Source of the DNA: Siphonodentalium dalli
Lineage: Eukaryota; Mollusca; Scaphopoda; Gadilida; Siphonodentaliidae
NCBI GenBank assembly: GCA_032622095.1
Contig: CP136063.1
Coordinates: 205,641,934-205,705,933, forward strand
Direction: 5' to 3'
Length of the DNA: 64,000 nucleotides
The number at the start of each line of letters is the position of its first letter. The stretch's first letter is position 1. The position numbers and the translations under genes are program-made. This document shows, in pieces, positions 42,701 through 54,700 of this stretch. The notes under the pieces are model-generated. The model searched no databases. It was not told the DNA's origin and saw only the letters and a program-made list of their open reading frames with translations.

Positions 42701-45700
42701 AACCACAGCAGAATTATGGGTAATTTTTCAGGATTTAGTCAGAAATATGGCTTGTTGCCATTCATCAGAAAGCTCACACTGAGAGCTTTCCGATGAATGG
42801 CAACAAGCCATATTTCCTGAAAAAATTACTCATAATTATGCTGTGGTTAAGTAGTCGATTATTTAGGGCTTTACTGTAGGTCCATGTAATTTAGAGAAGG
42901 AGGGATACAATATACACAGTACGACACAAGTGTGTTAGCACCATGTCCTTTTAATTTTAAACCTATATATTATTTGATCCGGGAGATAGAATTTCGACAG
43001 TCTTCCTAGCTCTGGATTAAACCCTGACTGAATTTACACGGATATAGTGCTGTTTTTGTTGGCTGATAAAGGTCTTACCAATTTACCATCTAGAATATTT
43101 ATTACATGGAGGTCTTTCGAACACATGATTTAAGATTGTTGTTTCATTAAAAAAAAGATTTAGATGGCATATAATCAAACTCATGTTTGTGCTAGTCTCT
43201 TTCCTCAGATTGTCCATAAGTTATGTACTTTAAAAAAAGTTAATTAAATTTTTAGTTATGGTGGAACCTTTTGGGGGGAAAAGCTTTATAATTTAAGACA
43301 GTTTTGATGATTTTATTAATATGGAATTGATTTTATTTGTGAAATACTACCATAACCATAAATTTCTAATTTCAATATCATCAATATTTTCCATATTTCT
43401 CCCCCCACACTAAGGTTGTATTCCAGAATTGCAGAAGCTAAATCAACATAATCACTTACTACTAAAGTAGTTCTGCTAAATTCATCCACAAGTGGGGAGG
43501 TTGAGACAAGGTGGGGGTGGGGTGTATTTCAACAATTTGTAAATTTCATTCCACATTCAATATTAATTGGAAATTCCAAACCAATAATGGGTTGCATTTG
43601 TTTGAATAGTTTGATTATCCAGCCAGTTGTTTAATTAGTGTTGAATTTTGTTGTTTTTAGACCAAAATAATAATAATAAATAATAATATTGGGGGGGTGG
43701 CGGGGAAATGCATCTGGAAATTCCAAATTGGATGCAGCGGATTAAACATCATTAACCCAAACCAGGTGTGAATATTCATACTTTATAATATGAACTGGTA
43801 ATATTTTTTGCAGGGATAGAATTATCTTTGGAAAGGTGAATTGTCTGCAGCCAATGGACACCCGGCAGTATTTATATTGTTTATCACCGACCTTCGATAG
43901 CGGAGGTGAAGTTAAAATCCTCCGTGGTGTTACAACAATTGGGAAGCTCGACATCGTCTGGAAAACAAACATGGGAGAGAAAGGGCGACTACAGACAAGC
44001 CAGCTACAACGGGTGGTGAGTGTATTATATAAGGATTAACTGTCATGTGGACTGTTTTTATGGAGATGTAACCGTGAGGTAAATGGTCATAACTTGTATG
44101 TAAAACCCTTCGGGTTACACGGTTACATCTCCATAAAAACAGTCCACATTTAGCCACTTTTGTAAATGTATTTAAATCGAGAAGTGTATCGTGACAAAAC
44201 CAGCCCAAAATATCCCATAGCACCCTTGGCAAAAGTTAACAGGAACAATTGAAACCCGATGATTTGTTAAGTCAATCCTGCGCGAATCCAAATGCGCCCA
44301 AAACATTACGTGTTCGTCTTTCCAAACCCAAATGACGTATCGATGTTGTTATGAGCTTGCAGTTATGAGCTGTTGCGCATTCACCGAGAAATAATTGCAA
44401 CTAGCTACGTGGGCGCCGACCAATCGGAATGCTGGATTTTGTGATGATCACACTTAGTATGTAAATATACAGCCATAACACAAGCCAGCTATATAACGGG
44501 TGGTAAGTGTTCTGTACAGCCCTAACTCAAGCCAGCTACAATGGGTGGTAAGTGTTCTGTACAGCCCTAACTCAAGCCAGCTGCAACGGGTGGTAAGTGT
44601 TCTGTACAGCCCTAACTCAAGCTAGCTACAATGGGTGGTAAGTGTTCTGTACAGCCCTAACTCAAGTCAGCTACAACGGGTGGTAAGTGTTCTGTACATC
44701 TCTAACTCAAGCCAGCTACAACGGGTGGTAAGTGTACTGTACAGCCCTAACTCAAGCCAGCTACAACGGGTGGTAAGTGTACTGTACAGCCCTAACTCAA
44801 GCCAGCTACAATGGGTGGTAAGTGTTCTGTACAGCCCTAACTCAAGCCAGCTACAACGGGTGGTAAGTGTTCTGTACAGCCCTAACTCAAGCCAGCTACC
44901 ATGGGTGGTAAGTGTTCTGTACAGCCCTAACTCAAGCCAGCTACCATGGGTGGTAAGTGTTCTGTACAGCCCTAACTCAAGCCAGCTACAACGGGTGGTA
45001 AGTGTTCTGTACAGCCCTAACTCAAGCCAGCTACCATGGGTGGTAAGTGTTCTGTACATCTCTAACTCAAGCCAGCTACAATGGGTGGTAAGTGTTCTGT
45101 ACATCTCTAACTCAAGCCAGCTACAATGGGTGGTAAGTGTTCTGTACAGCCCTAACTCAAGCCAGCTACCATGGGTGGTAAGTGTTCTGTACAGCCCTAA
45201 CTCAAGCCAGCTACAATGGGTGGTAAGTGTTCCGTACAGCCCTAACTCAAGCCAGCTACAACGGGTGGTAAGTGTTCTGTACAGCCCTAACTCAAGCCAG
45301 CTACAATGGGTGGTAAGTGTTCTGTACAGCCCTAACTCAAGCCAGCTACAATGGGTGGTAAGTGTTCTGTACAGCCCTAACTCAAGTCAGCTACAATGGG
45401 TGGTAAGTGTACTGTACATCTCTAACTCAAGCCAGCTACCATGGGTGGTAAGTGTTCTGTACAGCCCTAACTCAAGCCAGCTACCATGGGTGGTAAGTGT
45501 TCTGTACAGCCCTAACTCAAGCCAGCTATAACAGGTGGTAAGTGTTCTGTACAGCCCTAACTCAAGCCAGCTACCATGGGTGGTAAGTGTTCTGTACAGC
45601 CCTAACTCAAGCCAGCTACCATGGGTGGTAAGTGTTCTGTACAGCCCTAACTCAAGCCAGCTACCATGGGTGGTAAGTGTTCTGTACAGCCCTAACTCAA

Positions 45701-48700
45701 GCCAGCTACCATGGGTGGTAAGTGTTCTGTACAGCCCTAACTCAAGCCAGCTACAATGGGTGGTAAGTGTTCTGTACAGCCCTAACTCAAGCCAGCTACA
45801 ACGGGTGGTAAGTGTTCTGTACAGCCCTAACTCAAGCCAGCTACCATGGGTGGTAAGTGTTCTGTACAGCCCTAACTCAAGCCAGCTACAATGGGTGGTA
45901 AGTGTTCTGTACAGCCCTAACTCAAGCCAGCTACCATGGGTGGTAAGTGTTCTGTACAGCCCTAACTCAAGCCAGCTACCATGGGTGGTAAGTGTTCTGT
46001 ACAGCCCTAACTCAAGCAGCTACCATGGGTGGTAAGTGTTCTGTACAGCCCTAACTCAAGCCAGCTACCATGGGTGGTAAGTGTTCTGTACAGCCCTAAC
46101 TCAAGCCAGCTACAATGGGTGGTAAGTGTTCTGTACAGCCCTAACTCAAGCCAGCTACCATGGGTGGTAAGTGTTCTGTACATCTCTAACTCAAGCCAGC
46201 TACAATGGGTGGTAAGTGTTCTGTACAGCCCTAACTCAAGCCAGCTACCATGGGTGGTAAGTGTTCTGTACATCTCTAACTCAAGCCAGCTACAATGGGT
46301 GGTAAGTGTTCTGTACAGCCCTAACTCAAGCCAGCTACAACGGGTGGTAAGTGTACTGTACATCTCTAACTCAAGCCAGCTACAACGGGTGGTAAGTGTT
46401 CTGTACAGCCCTAACTCAAGCCAGATGCAACGGGTGGTAAGTGTTCTGTACAGCCCTAACTCAAGCCAGATGCGACGGGTGGTAAGTGTACTATACAGTC
46501 CAAACTTTTGTTGTGATTAGTATTAGATATATAGAGACTATCTAGTGTTTTTGAGTGGCTACCGAAAAAGGTATTCATATGTGTCGGAGACAAATGTTTA
46601 TTTCCATGATCGAAATGAACGGCTATGTTATATATGTTAATTAAATACAAGTACAGAAGGAGTCCTACATGTATTTATTTGAGGGAAATGTTCAGATAAT
46701 AAGTTCAAAATGCATATGGTCATTTGTTGAACATATTATCTGAACGTTTCATAAAGGAACTACTCTCTCCGACAATGAGTATTTTGAAAGGATTAATAGA
46801 GGATGAGTCATTCATCAAACAGGAAGTTAATTTGTGGATTAAAGACGGTTAATAAAGTGTTTTTTCATGTGCTTTCAGAATGTTGAAAGCAGTAAATAAT
46901 TTAGTTTTTGTCACTTCAGTAAGTCATTCCAAGATGTATAAAGTTAATATATAGGTATTTTATTTATTTCTCAACTAATTTTGATCCCCGGAGGCCGGAA
47001 TTTGACAAATGAGTATCAACATGTTTACTTTGAGTCAAAAAGAATATAAATCGCTAATAATTATAATGTCTTCATTTCTAAATGCCTGTTTTTAGAAATG
47101 GGGCATATTATATTATTTGTTTATATATTCATCCGTCCATCTCTCCATCTATCTGTTCAACTTCCTTTTTTAGATAAATGTGCCAAAAATATAATAGTCT
47201 GTAAAAGTATCAACAAATTTTGCATGTTGAAATCATTGTTATGTAAACAAAACTATTACAGTGATTTGTCAACAAACATGACTGATTGCGCAGTAGGTTT
47301 GAAACGATTAATCGACTAGTCGTAGACGACGCTGAAATGTCAGAACGTCGACTCTGAATTTTGCCGTCGGAATATAGTGTATTAGTTTCATGTATAACGT
47401 TTTCAAGATCAATTCCGGCATAAACGGTGTTAACTGCACGTAAGTTATGGTAAGTATAACGTTTGGTGGCACCCGGAAATGACTGTTACCAGTATAGACA
47501 CACACGGACCGGTGACCCCGACTATTAATTGAACGAATGAAATTGACAACACAATGTCTCACTCGTCGTTTGAGGTCAAAGACATGATCGCAATGATTGA
47601 CACAGCTTTGTCGTTTGTCCGAGACCGCTTTTATATACACTGTGTATATTTCAATTGATCTTGCACTGTCAGGTTATGATGCGACGCTGGGTGAAGGTCG
47701 CTTAAGGTGACGTCATTGGTGCTACCGTATATTAATGATACTGACATTAAGAACTGGCTATCATATTCGTAGCCCATACTATAGGGCGAATTTAGTCGGA
47801 ACATTAACATTTTATAGTGACACCGCCCGGCACCGGTTTATTGGTGATCACGTGACTAAACGAAATAATCTCGAACGCTGATATTAAATTTAAAATCTGT
47901 ATAAATGATCGTGTTTCTAATCATTATCCACCACATGTCTAATTATATAATTACATTCAGTGTGTTGGATAAATATCAAGATGTTTACAGTATTATTTCC
48001 CAAATAAATTGGTGTGTATGCAGGGAAATGCGCAACGCAATAGACTGTCATTGCATCAGTCATCAGTGTACGCCATGTACGATGAATTTTCCGAACAATG
48101 TTATGTTGGAAAGTTTTGATATCGGGTACCGACTAGTCGACGCAATGCGACTTTTGGGCCTCGACTAGTCAACTCTGAAATTCACTAATCGTTTCAACAC
48201 TATTGCGCAGTAAGTTCAAATATTTTAGTTTAATTGTGATTTTCAATGTTTTGACCTTTTCAAATGTTTACTGTCAATTTTTTAATAAACTTTGGTATCT
48301 AATTGCACTTTGATCGATAATGCCATTATAACAGTATTACATTCTATTTACATAACACTGGTTTCAATATGCAAAATCTCATTATTGAAGGATTTGTTAA
48401 TAATAAAAAATAGAACAAAATCAATCTATTTTTACATGTACTTGTTGATGATAGTTGTTATACAGACTTTTATAAAATATAAGTTATTGTGGTGGATTGA
48501 CGGTAACATGGTGTGACATTGATAGCTTGGGATTGAACATACAGTAATGCCATAAATAATCGACTCCTTAACTACAGCAGAATTATGGGTAATTTTTCAG
48601 GATTTAGTCGGAAATATGGCTTGTTGCCATTCATCGGAAAGCTCTCGCTGAGAGCTTTCCCATGAATGGCAACAAGCCATATTTCCGACTAAATCCTGAA

Positions 48701-51700
48701 AAGTTACCCATAATTCTGCTGTGGTTAAGGAATTGATTATTTAGGGCATTACTGTATGCTCCAAGCCATCAATTTTACACCATGTTACTGTTAATCCACC
48801 ACAATAACGTATAAAGTTCTGCTGAGAGTCTTGGTAATTTGTGGCAATTTGACATTTTTCCCGAAGAATGATCAGCAGAAATTGCCTAAATATCATATCG
48901 CTCTTTCCACAATGTTGTTCAACGTAAATTACGTCATGAAAAAAGCAGGTCAGCGAGAAACGATGAAACGGTTGTCTTGATTTCTCCTAATGTTGACAGC
49001 TCTAGACGTAAATATGGGATATGTTTCGTGGCTCTCTGACCAATTAAAGACGCTGTTTCTTACTGGAGGTGGAACATTTTATGTTATTTCCCATGAACCT
49101 ACTTCAAAGGCCTTGAGTCCCTTTAACAAAATAAAATTTGGTACATGTAAAAAATTTAGTACATGTATTTAGTAGATTCTTTACCATAAAGTACATATCA
49201 AGTTCAATTTCAGGTTTCAGCTGCCAATTTTGAAGCTTGCAAATAGTGTGTCTGTCATTTGCAGAATGAGGTCCTCAGAGGTGTGAATTTAGTGGCGCTA
49301 TCCCACACAGTGGGCTAGGATCACCAAATTCACCCTCTGTGAACCTCATTCTGCTTAGGCCTCAACTGCTATGGAAGACCTAGGTTAAGATTGAAGTTCC
49401 CCAGTTGAAGTTGGTGATGTTCACCCATTAGTCACCTCCATTATGCATTTTATCTTCTGAAAATTAAGGGATATAGAAACTTAACAGAAAGGAAAGAGTA
49501 ACTAAAAACAAAGAGACCATAGATACTTCCCAGAAGATGAGGCCTAAGCAGAATGAGGTCCCCAGAGGGTGAATTTGGTGATGCTAGCCCACTTTGTGGT
49601 GGTATAACATCACTAAATTCACCCTCGGGGACCTCATTCTGCAAATGACAGACACACTATTTGCAGGCTTGCCCATTTCTACCATAGTAGAGAAGATGAT
49701 TGATGTTGTATGAAAAAAACTTACTAACTCTGCATAATATTTCAGGCACCAGGATATGGCGATATTCGACTGGCGTTAGAAGAAGTACCAGACACGGCAG
49801 AGGTAGAGAAGATGATTGATGTTATATGTAAACTCACTAACTGCTGGTAAGGTGACATCAAAGGACAATATAATGCAATTTTCATAACCCCTCTGCCCAC
49901 GTTCAAACACAATGCACTTATAGCTCTATGATTGCTATCATATTTTGAATGTGGAATATTCAGTTGAAAATACTTCCCTGATTATTTGAAAATCAAGATT
50001 TTTGATGCAGTACAGAAGTTTGTTATTCATTGTGGACATTTCTAACCATTATAGGAATGTGGTTGTTGCCGAGACACGAGTACGAGTAACAATTGTATGT
50101 AAATGTTTTAAATAGTTGATGTTCGTGTTTTTGACCAAATCACCTTGTCCACTACAAATGAATGTTTGACCCTTCCATAACTGGAGCTTTCTGAAATTTT
50201 GCGAAAACCCTGTGCCAATGCATTCTCTTATATATGCGATTCTCATATATATAGCCTCGCATATTTAAGAGAATACATTGGCCTAACAATATTTACCTTG
50301 CGTCATGAAAGGGTTAAACGAAAGGAAAGGGGTGGGAGGGCGGATTTCAAACGAAACCTACTTTCTTCAATATATTTTAGAATATTGTGAAAAGGCCTTG
50401 GCCCTGTAGTTAAGTTGCTTAAAATAGTTCCACTCTCCAAATAGATGAAATATTATGAATATGCTAACCATCATGGTTATATATTACCTTGATGCTACTA
50501 AGGTTTTTCATGGTATCATTGTGATTAAAGCCATTTGGCGGTTTGCACTCCAAAATACACCTACTAAAATTCACTTTTGAATTTTTCCCAGTATCAAAAT
50601 AGGTCGATAAATACTTGAGCTACTGTTCTACGGGCATCATATGTCCCAGAAAGATGCACTGAATTCATTAAAAATACAACTTTGAACACAGTGTTTTGGT
50701 CCGATACAAACAACAGCCATGTGATCGGCATGGAACAGAAAAGAGCATTCCATATTAGTCTAATCCTGATTTGGCAGAAGTAAAGAGCGTTTGTTTTACT
50801 CTGTATGGAAAATGGCTGTGACCATGGCAAGTATTTTTCAGAGCATATGAAGCCGGTATATCAATATTTTGTGTATAATCAAAAACCTCCTTCCAAATTA
50901 CGTAGCCAAAATTTGGAAACTGAAATGAGCCGCGTCCGTTGAAGTTAATTGGGTTGTTGATATGAGAGATTCGCTCTCATTAGTAATTGTATTATTACCT
51001 ACAAATTCTGTCAATGGAATTTGTGTATCAATCTGAGTGTTAGCAGTGTTAAAATCGGATCTATGTTTAGCTCCTGTAGCAGGCAGGGGAAAGTCATCTG
51101 TTGGATAAGTGGCATTGAATTTTGGAGCTTAAAATGCTGCCTTTGACTCTTTCTCAATGAGGTTAATCTCATATTTTGCTTCTTATTTTTAGTGAGCGCG
51201 TCATGGACCTAACGCTGGTGCTGCAAAACAAACCAAATGCTGGGCTGAAATGGTACGGTCTGTCAGGAAAACAGCTCGGTAAACTACAGCAGAATGAATC
51301 TGTTCATCTTCCACTCAAAATGCTTGCTTCTTCACCCGGGCTACAGGTATGTGTAGGGTATTTTAAGAATTGAATGCAGTTTTAAGTGTTTTTAATGGTT
51401 CACACTAAATGTTTTCCAACAGACTCATAATTACAATATATAATTTACCTGAAAACATGTATATTATAATTTTAAAGTGGTTTATAGACCTTATTTATAA
51501 TTTGCTGTATGTGTACAGTGAAACCTGCTTTGAGCGACCACTGCCGTGAGCGACCACCTTGTTTTAATGACTGCATTTGCTTTGTACCGACTGGTTTTAC
51601 TATACAAATGACCTGCCGTGAGCGACCACTTGTCAAACGCGACCAGCGGTCTGTGATTTGTGTCAAAAATGACAAAATTTACCCGTTATGAACGACCACC

Positions 51701-54700
51701 AGACATGAAAAATAAGTCTTTAACCAGTGCTTTCCCGACATTAACACCCATTGTGAGCCCCAGATGCCTCAGCAGGATGCATTTCTTTGAATAAAATTAT
51801 TTGCAATTAGTTGCTTCATCACAGACTATGATTTGGGGATTCTCCATACATGTGACTAAGTAGAATTCCCAGCAGGGGAGATAACATTGGTTCATTTTAA
51901 TCCAAAAGTAGTATTTGGGAACGTGGATTATAAAAACTTCATCACTCTTATTATTTTTGACGTGAATGTTGACGATGTGTTTGGACTAACTAATGTATGA
52001 TGAAATACAAAAAAGATCCTATATTCCATACTAACATAAAATTGAGACTCTGCTTGGCTGTACTGTTGTTTTAACGGTAGGACTATCGTTAATCCAGTCG
52101 CTGCCTCATAATCGCGAAGCATCAAACCGCTCAGGGCAAATTGTCAAACTTACTCAACGCAGGGATTTAATGTCTGCATAAAAGAACCTTTGTTTAATAA
52201 ATACACGAGTTCGCGTCCTCCCGCTATGTCTCATTGAAAGCATGACAAAACGCTGACAATGCATGCTTTCCAAGTTTTTATAATGCTCATTCCCAGGCTT
52301 CATATTAAATTAAAAACATTCCATGTCCATGTGACATCATCAAGTACCGTACTGACCTGGCTCAAGGCCCATGCCCATGTTTAAGCCCACCCATATCTTT
52401 TGGCCAAATTCCATGCACAGGGGTATATTCGAGTTTAGGCCCACCCCAATTTTTTTTCAATTTCAGCGGTGGTAAGTAAGTATTTGCTATCAGCTTGTAG
52501 ACAGCAAAACAGATTGACGAACTCGAGAAATATAATATTTATATTAAAAACGGAAAATTATACTTCGTAGGCAAGTGAGAATATTCAATAAAATAAAATA
52601 AAGTGAATCTTAAAATCTCATTTGTTTATTCAATTATACTTCCTGGGGCAACCAACCGTTAACAGACATCAAATACAAAAGAACCCAATCGCTAACGGCA
52701 TATAGATGAGAACGCGGTAAACATGAATCGCTTCAAATAGCCATGGCATGCACGTGCACAGCGCACCTGTCAACAACGGTACTGTAAAAACATATTTTTC
52801 GTGTTCAGTGACAACGTCGGTATGTTCCTACAGGCTACAGGTGGCCAAACACAAAGAACTGGCTTCCTGGTTATGTAAACACACAGTGGGTATAATAATG
52901 GGCAGAAGGGGAACTTGTCATTCAATAACCATGTCTTCCAAACTACGTCAACGTTATACACTCGAAACCAAAATAAAGGTTATCGACATTAACATTTTTA
53001 AACTGCATTTTGTTCATGTTTTACAGTATAAACAGTTTAGGAGCGATAACTCTAAATTTTCAAACACGTGCTTTTTCATTGTTTTAGCAGAAATACATCG
53101 TCATGTCTTTTGTCATTACTGTTAATTAATTACACTCACTGGCTTTTGTTAAACATGCAATTAGTCGCTATTGTAACATCCTCTATGTGGAAAACGGGTC
53201 ACGAATAAAGCGCCGGGTAATAAATTAATTATCCTAATCGGATTAAGTCTGAACATTGATATAAACTATAGTCTATAGACTATAGATATGGGATTTACCG
53301 ATAACCCACAATAAAACAACAAGACTGGAAGTGTTATTTTAATATTCACATTTAATTGAAAAATAACTTATACTTACCTTTACTTAATCTGGAAGCCGGG
53401 TATATTTCCTGATACTCGGCGTTAGATTCGGCTTTCATCTATTTGATCAGTTTTACTGTCCCGATTTCTGGGGATTTTTGGTTTGCAAAGGGCCATATCC
53501 GAGTATAAGCCCACTTGGGTTTTTGAGCTCAAATAAAACAAAGGCCCCCTGGGCCTAAACCCGGGTCAGTACGGTACTGGTAGAAGTTTGCAGACACTAC
53601 GCAGTAAACTATGTCACAACAATAGAACCATCAAAGAGATATTCTGTAGTCACTAAATGGAGGTCAATCATGCACGTGTCCATAATCATTACAGGTCAGG
53701 TCAAAGACACCCGCAGTTTATGAATTTTCTGCTGTTTGCAATTTTATTCTAAGATACTAATACATCCAAAATATTATAATAATATGTGAGACAGGGAATG
53801 AAATAAAGGCACGCAGTGACGACTGATGTACGTTTATTCCCCATTTATCAAGTTATCATATTGGGAGTTGATTTGCACCCCGGCAATCTGTCTCGTTCTT
53901 CCTTCTGTCATGACTCACGGTGCCCGATGTGTTCTCTGATGGGCTGTTCTACTGCATTATTTAACATGCATTTACCTGTATAAATCTCTTCTTCTTTTTT
54001 TTATAATATTAATTTAAAGTATACTTTATTAAAAAAAGATTAAACATATGATCTCAATCATTTTCAACCAGTTTGTGTATAACAATAATTCACTTGTTCA
54101 GACATCTAACACTGATGATAGATGTCAGTTCAGTCGAAGTTGGAACAAACCTGTCGTCGGCGACCACCTCTCATAACAGGTTTCACTGTACTATTTTTAT
54201 TATCCAGCTAAATTCTAGGGTTGTATTTTTTCTGCTATTCACCATTATTATTTTACTGTTTACTAGGCTCCTGCAAACGTTTGAGATTTGATTCAATGTA
54301 AAATCTTGCAAAATGTTTGGTTCGATTTGATTCGAGTATACTGAGTAAGTTGTAATTGAGCAGATTTAGATTTCCCACAGTTGTGTCACCACCCGATACT
54401 CATCATTCTGCGCAAGATTGTCTGTTCAGGCGCCTTGTTATTTTGTAACCTTTTCAATAGAATTATTGGTTGCATAATAATATCCTTACTGAGCACCCCG
54501 AAACTTGATGCAAATGACGACATTGGAACCGCTGTTTCTTATTTTAACTGGTTTTGCTGTTATTTTTGCATAAATTTGTCTTCCTCTATTTCAGTAATAA
54601 ATTTGTTTGTTTGAATCTGATTGAAAAATCTCTGTTTCTGATATTTCAGAGTGTCACTGGATTACGACTTACAGACAATTTCTTGAAGAGAACATACGAA

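Larger units (their letters stand above)
51516..54188. mobile_element. pogo/Tigger-like element (outer), TA-flanked
   Basis: Left tip TA-CAGTGAAACCTGCTTTGAG and right tip CATAACAGGTTTCACTG-TA are inverted. Sub-terminal gagcgaccac motifs recur at 51533, 51548, 51620 and in inverse-related form at 54160. CAGTGAAACC tips with TA target are typical of Tigger-type elements. It fills most of intron 9 and carries another element inside it. Confidence 0.78.

Noticed and set aside
44469-46500. CRISPR-like look of a regularly spaced repeat array
   Set aside because: There are no unique spacers; the whole 45-bp unit repeats, and the locus is a eukaryotic intron.
44635-46520. Long plus-strand open frames (298, 166 and 163 codons) and minus-strand frames (145 and 118 codons)
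   Set aside because: They are translations of the 45-bp repeat, open in several frames because 45 is a multiple of three. They lie wholly in an intron after a functional donor.
49687-49733. Use as an alternative exon 8
   Set aside because: It has no acceptor at its start, an in-frame TGA and a shifted frame.
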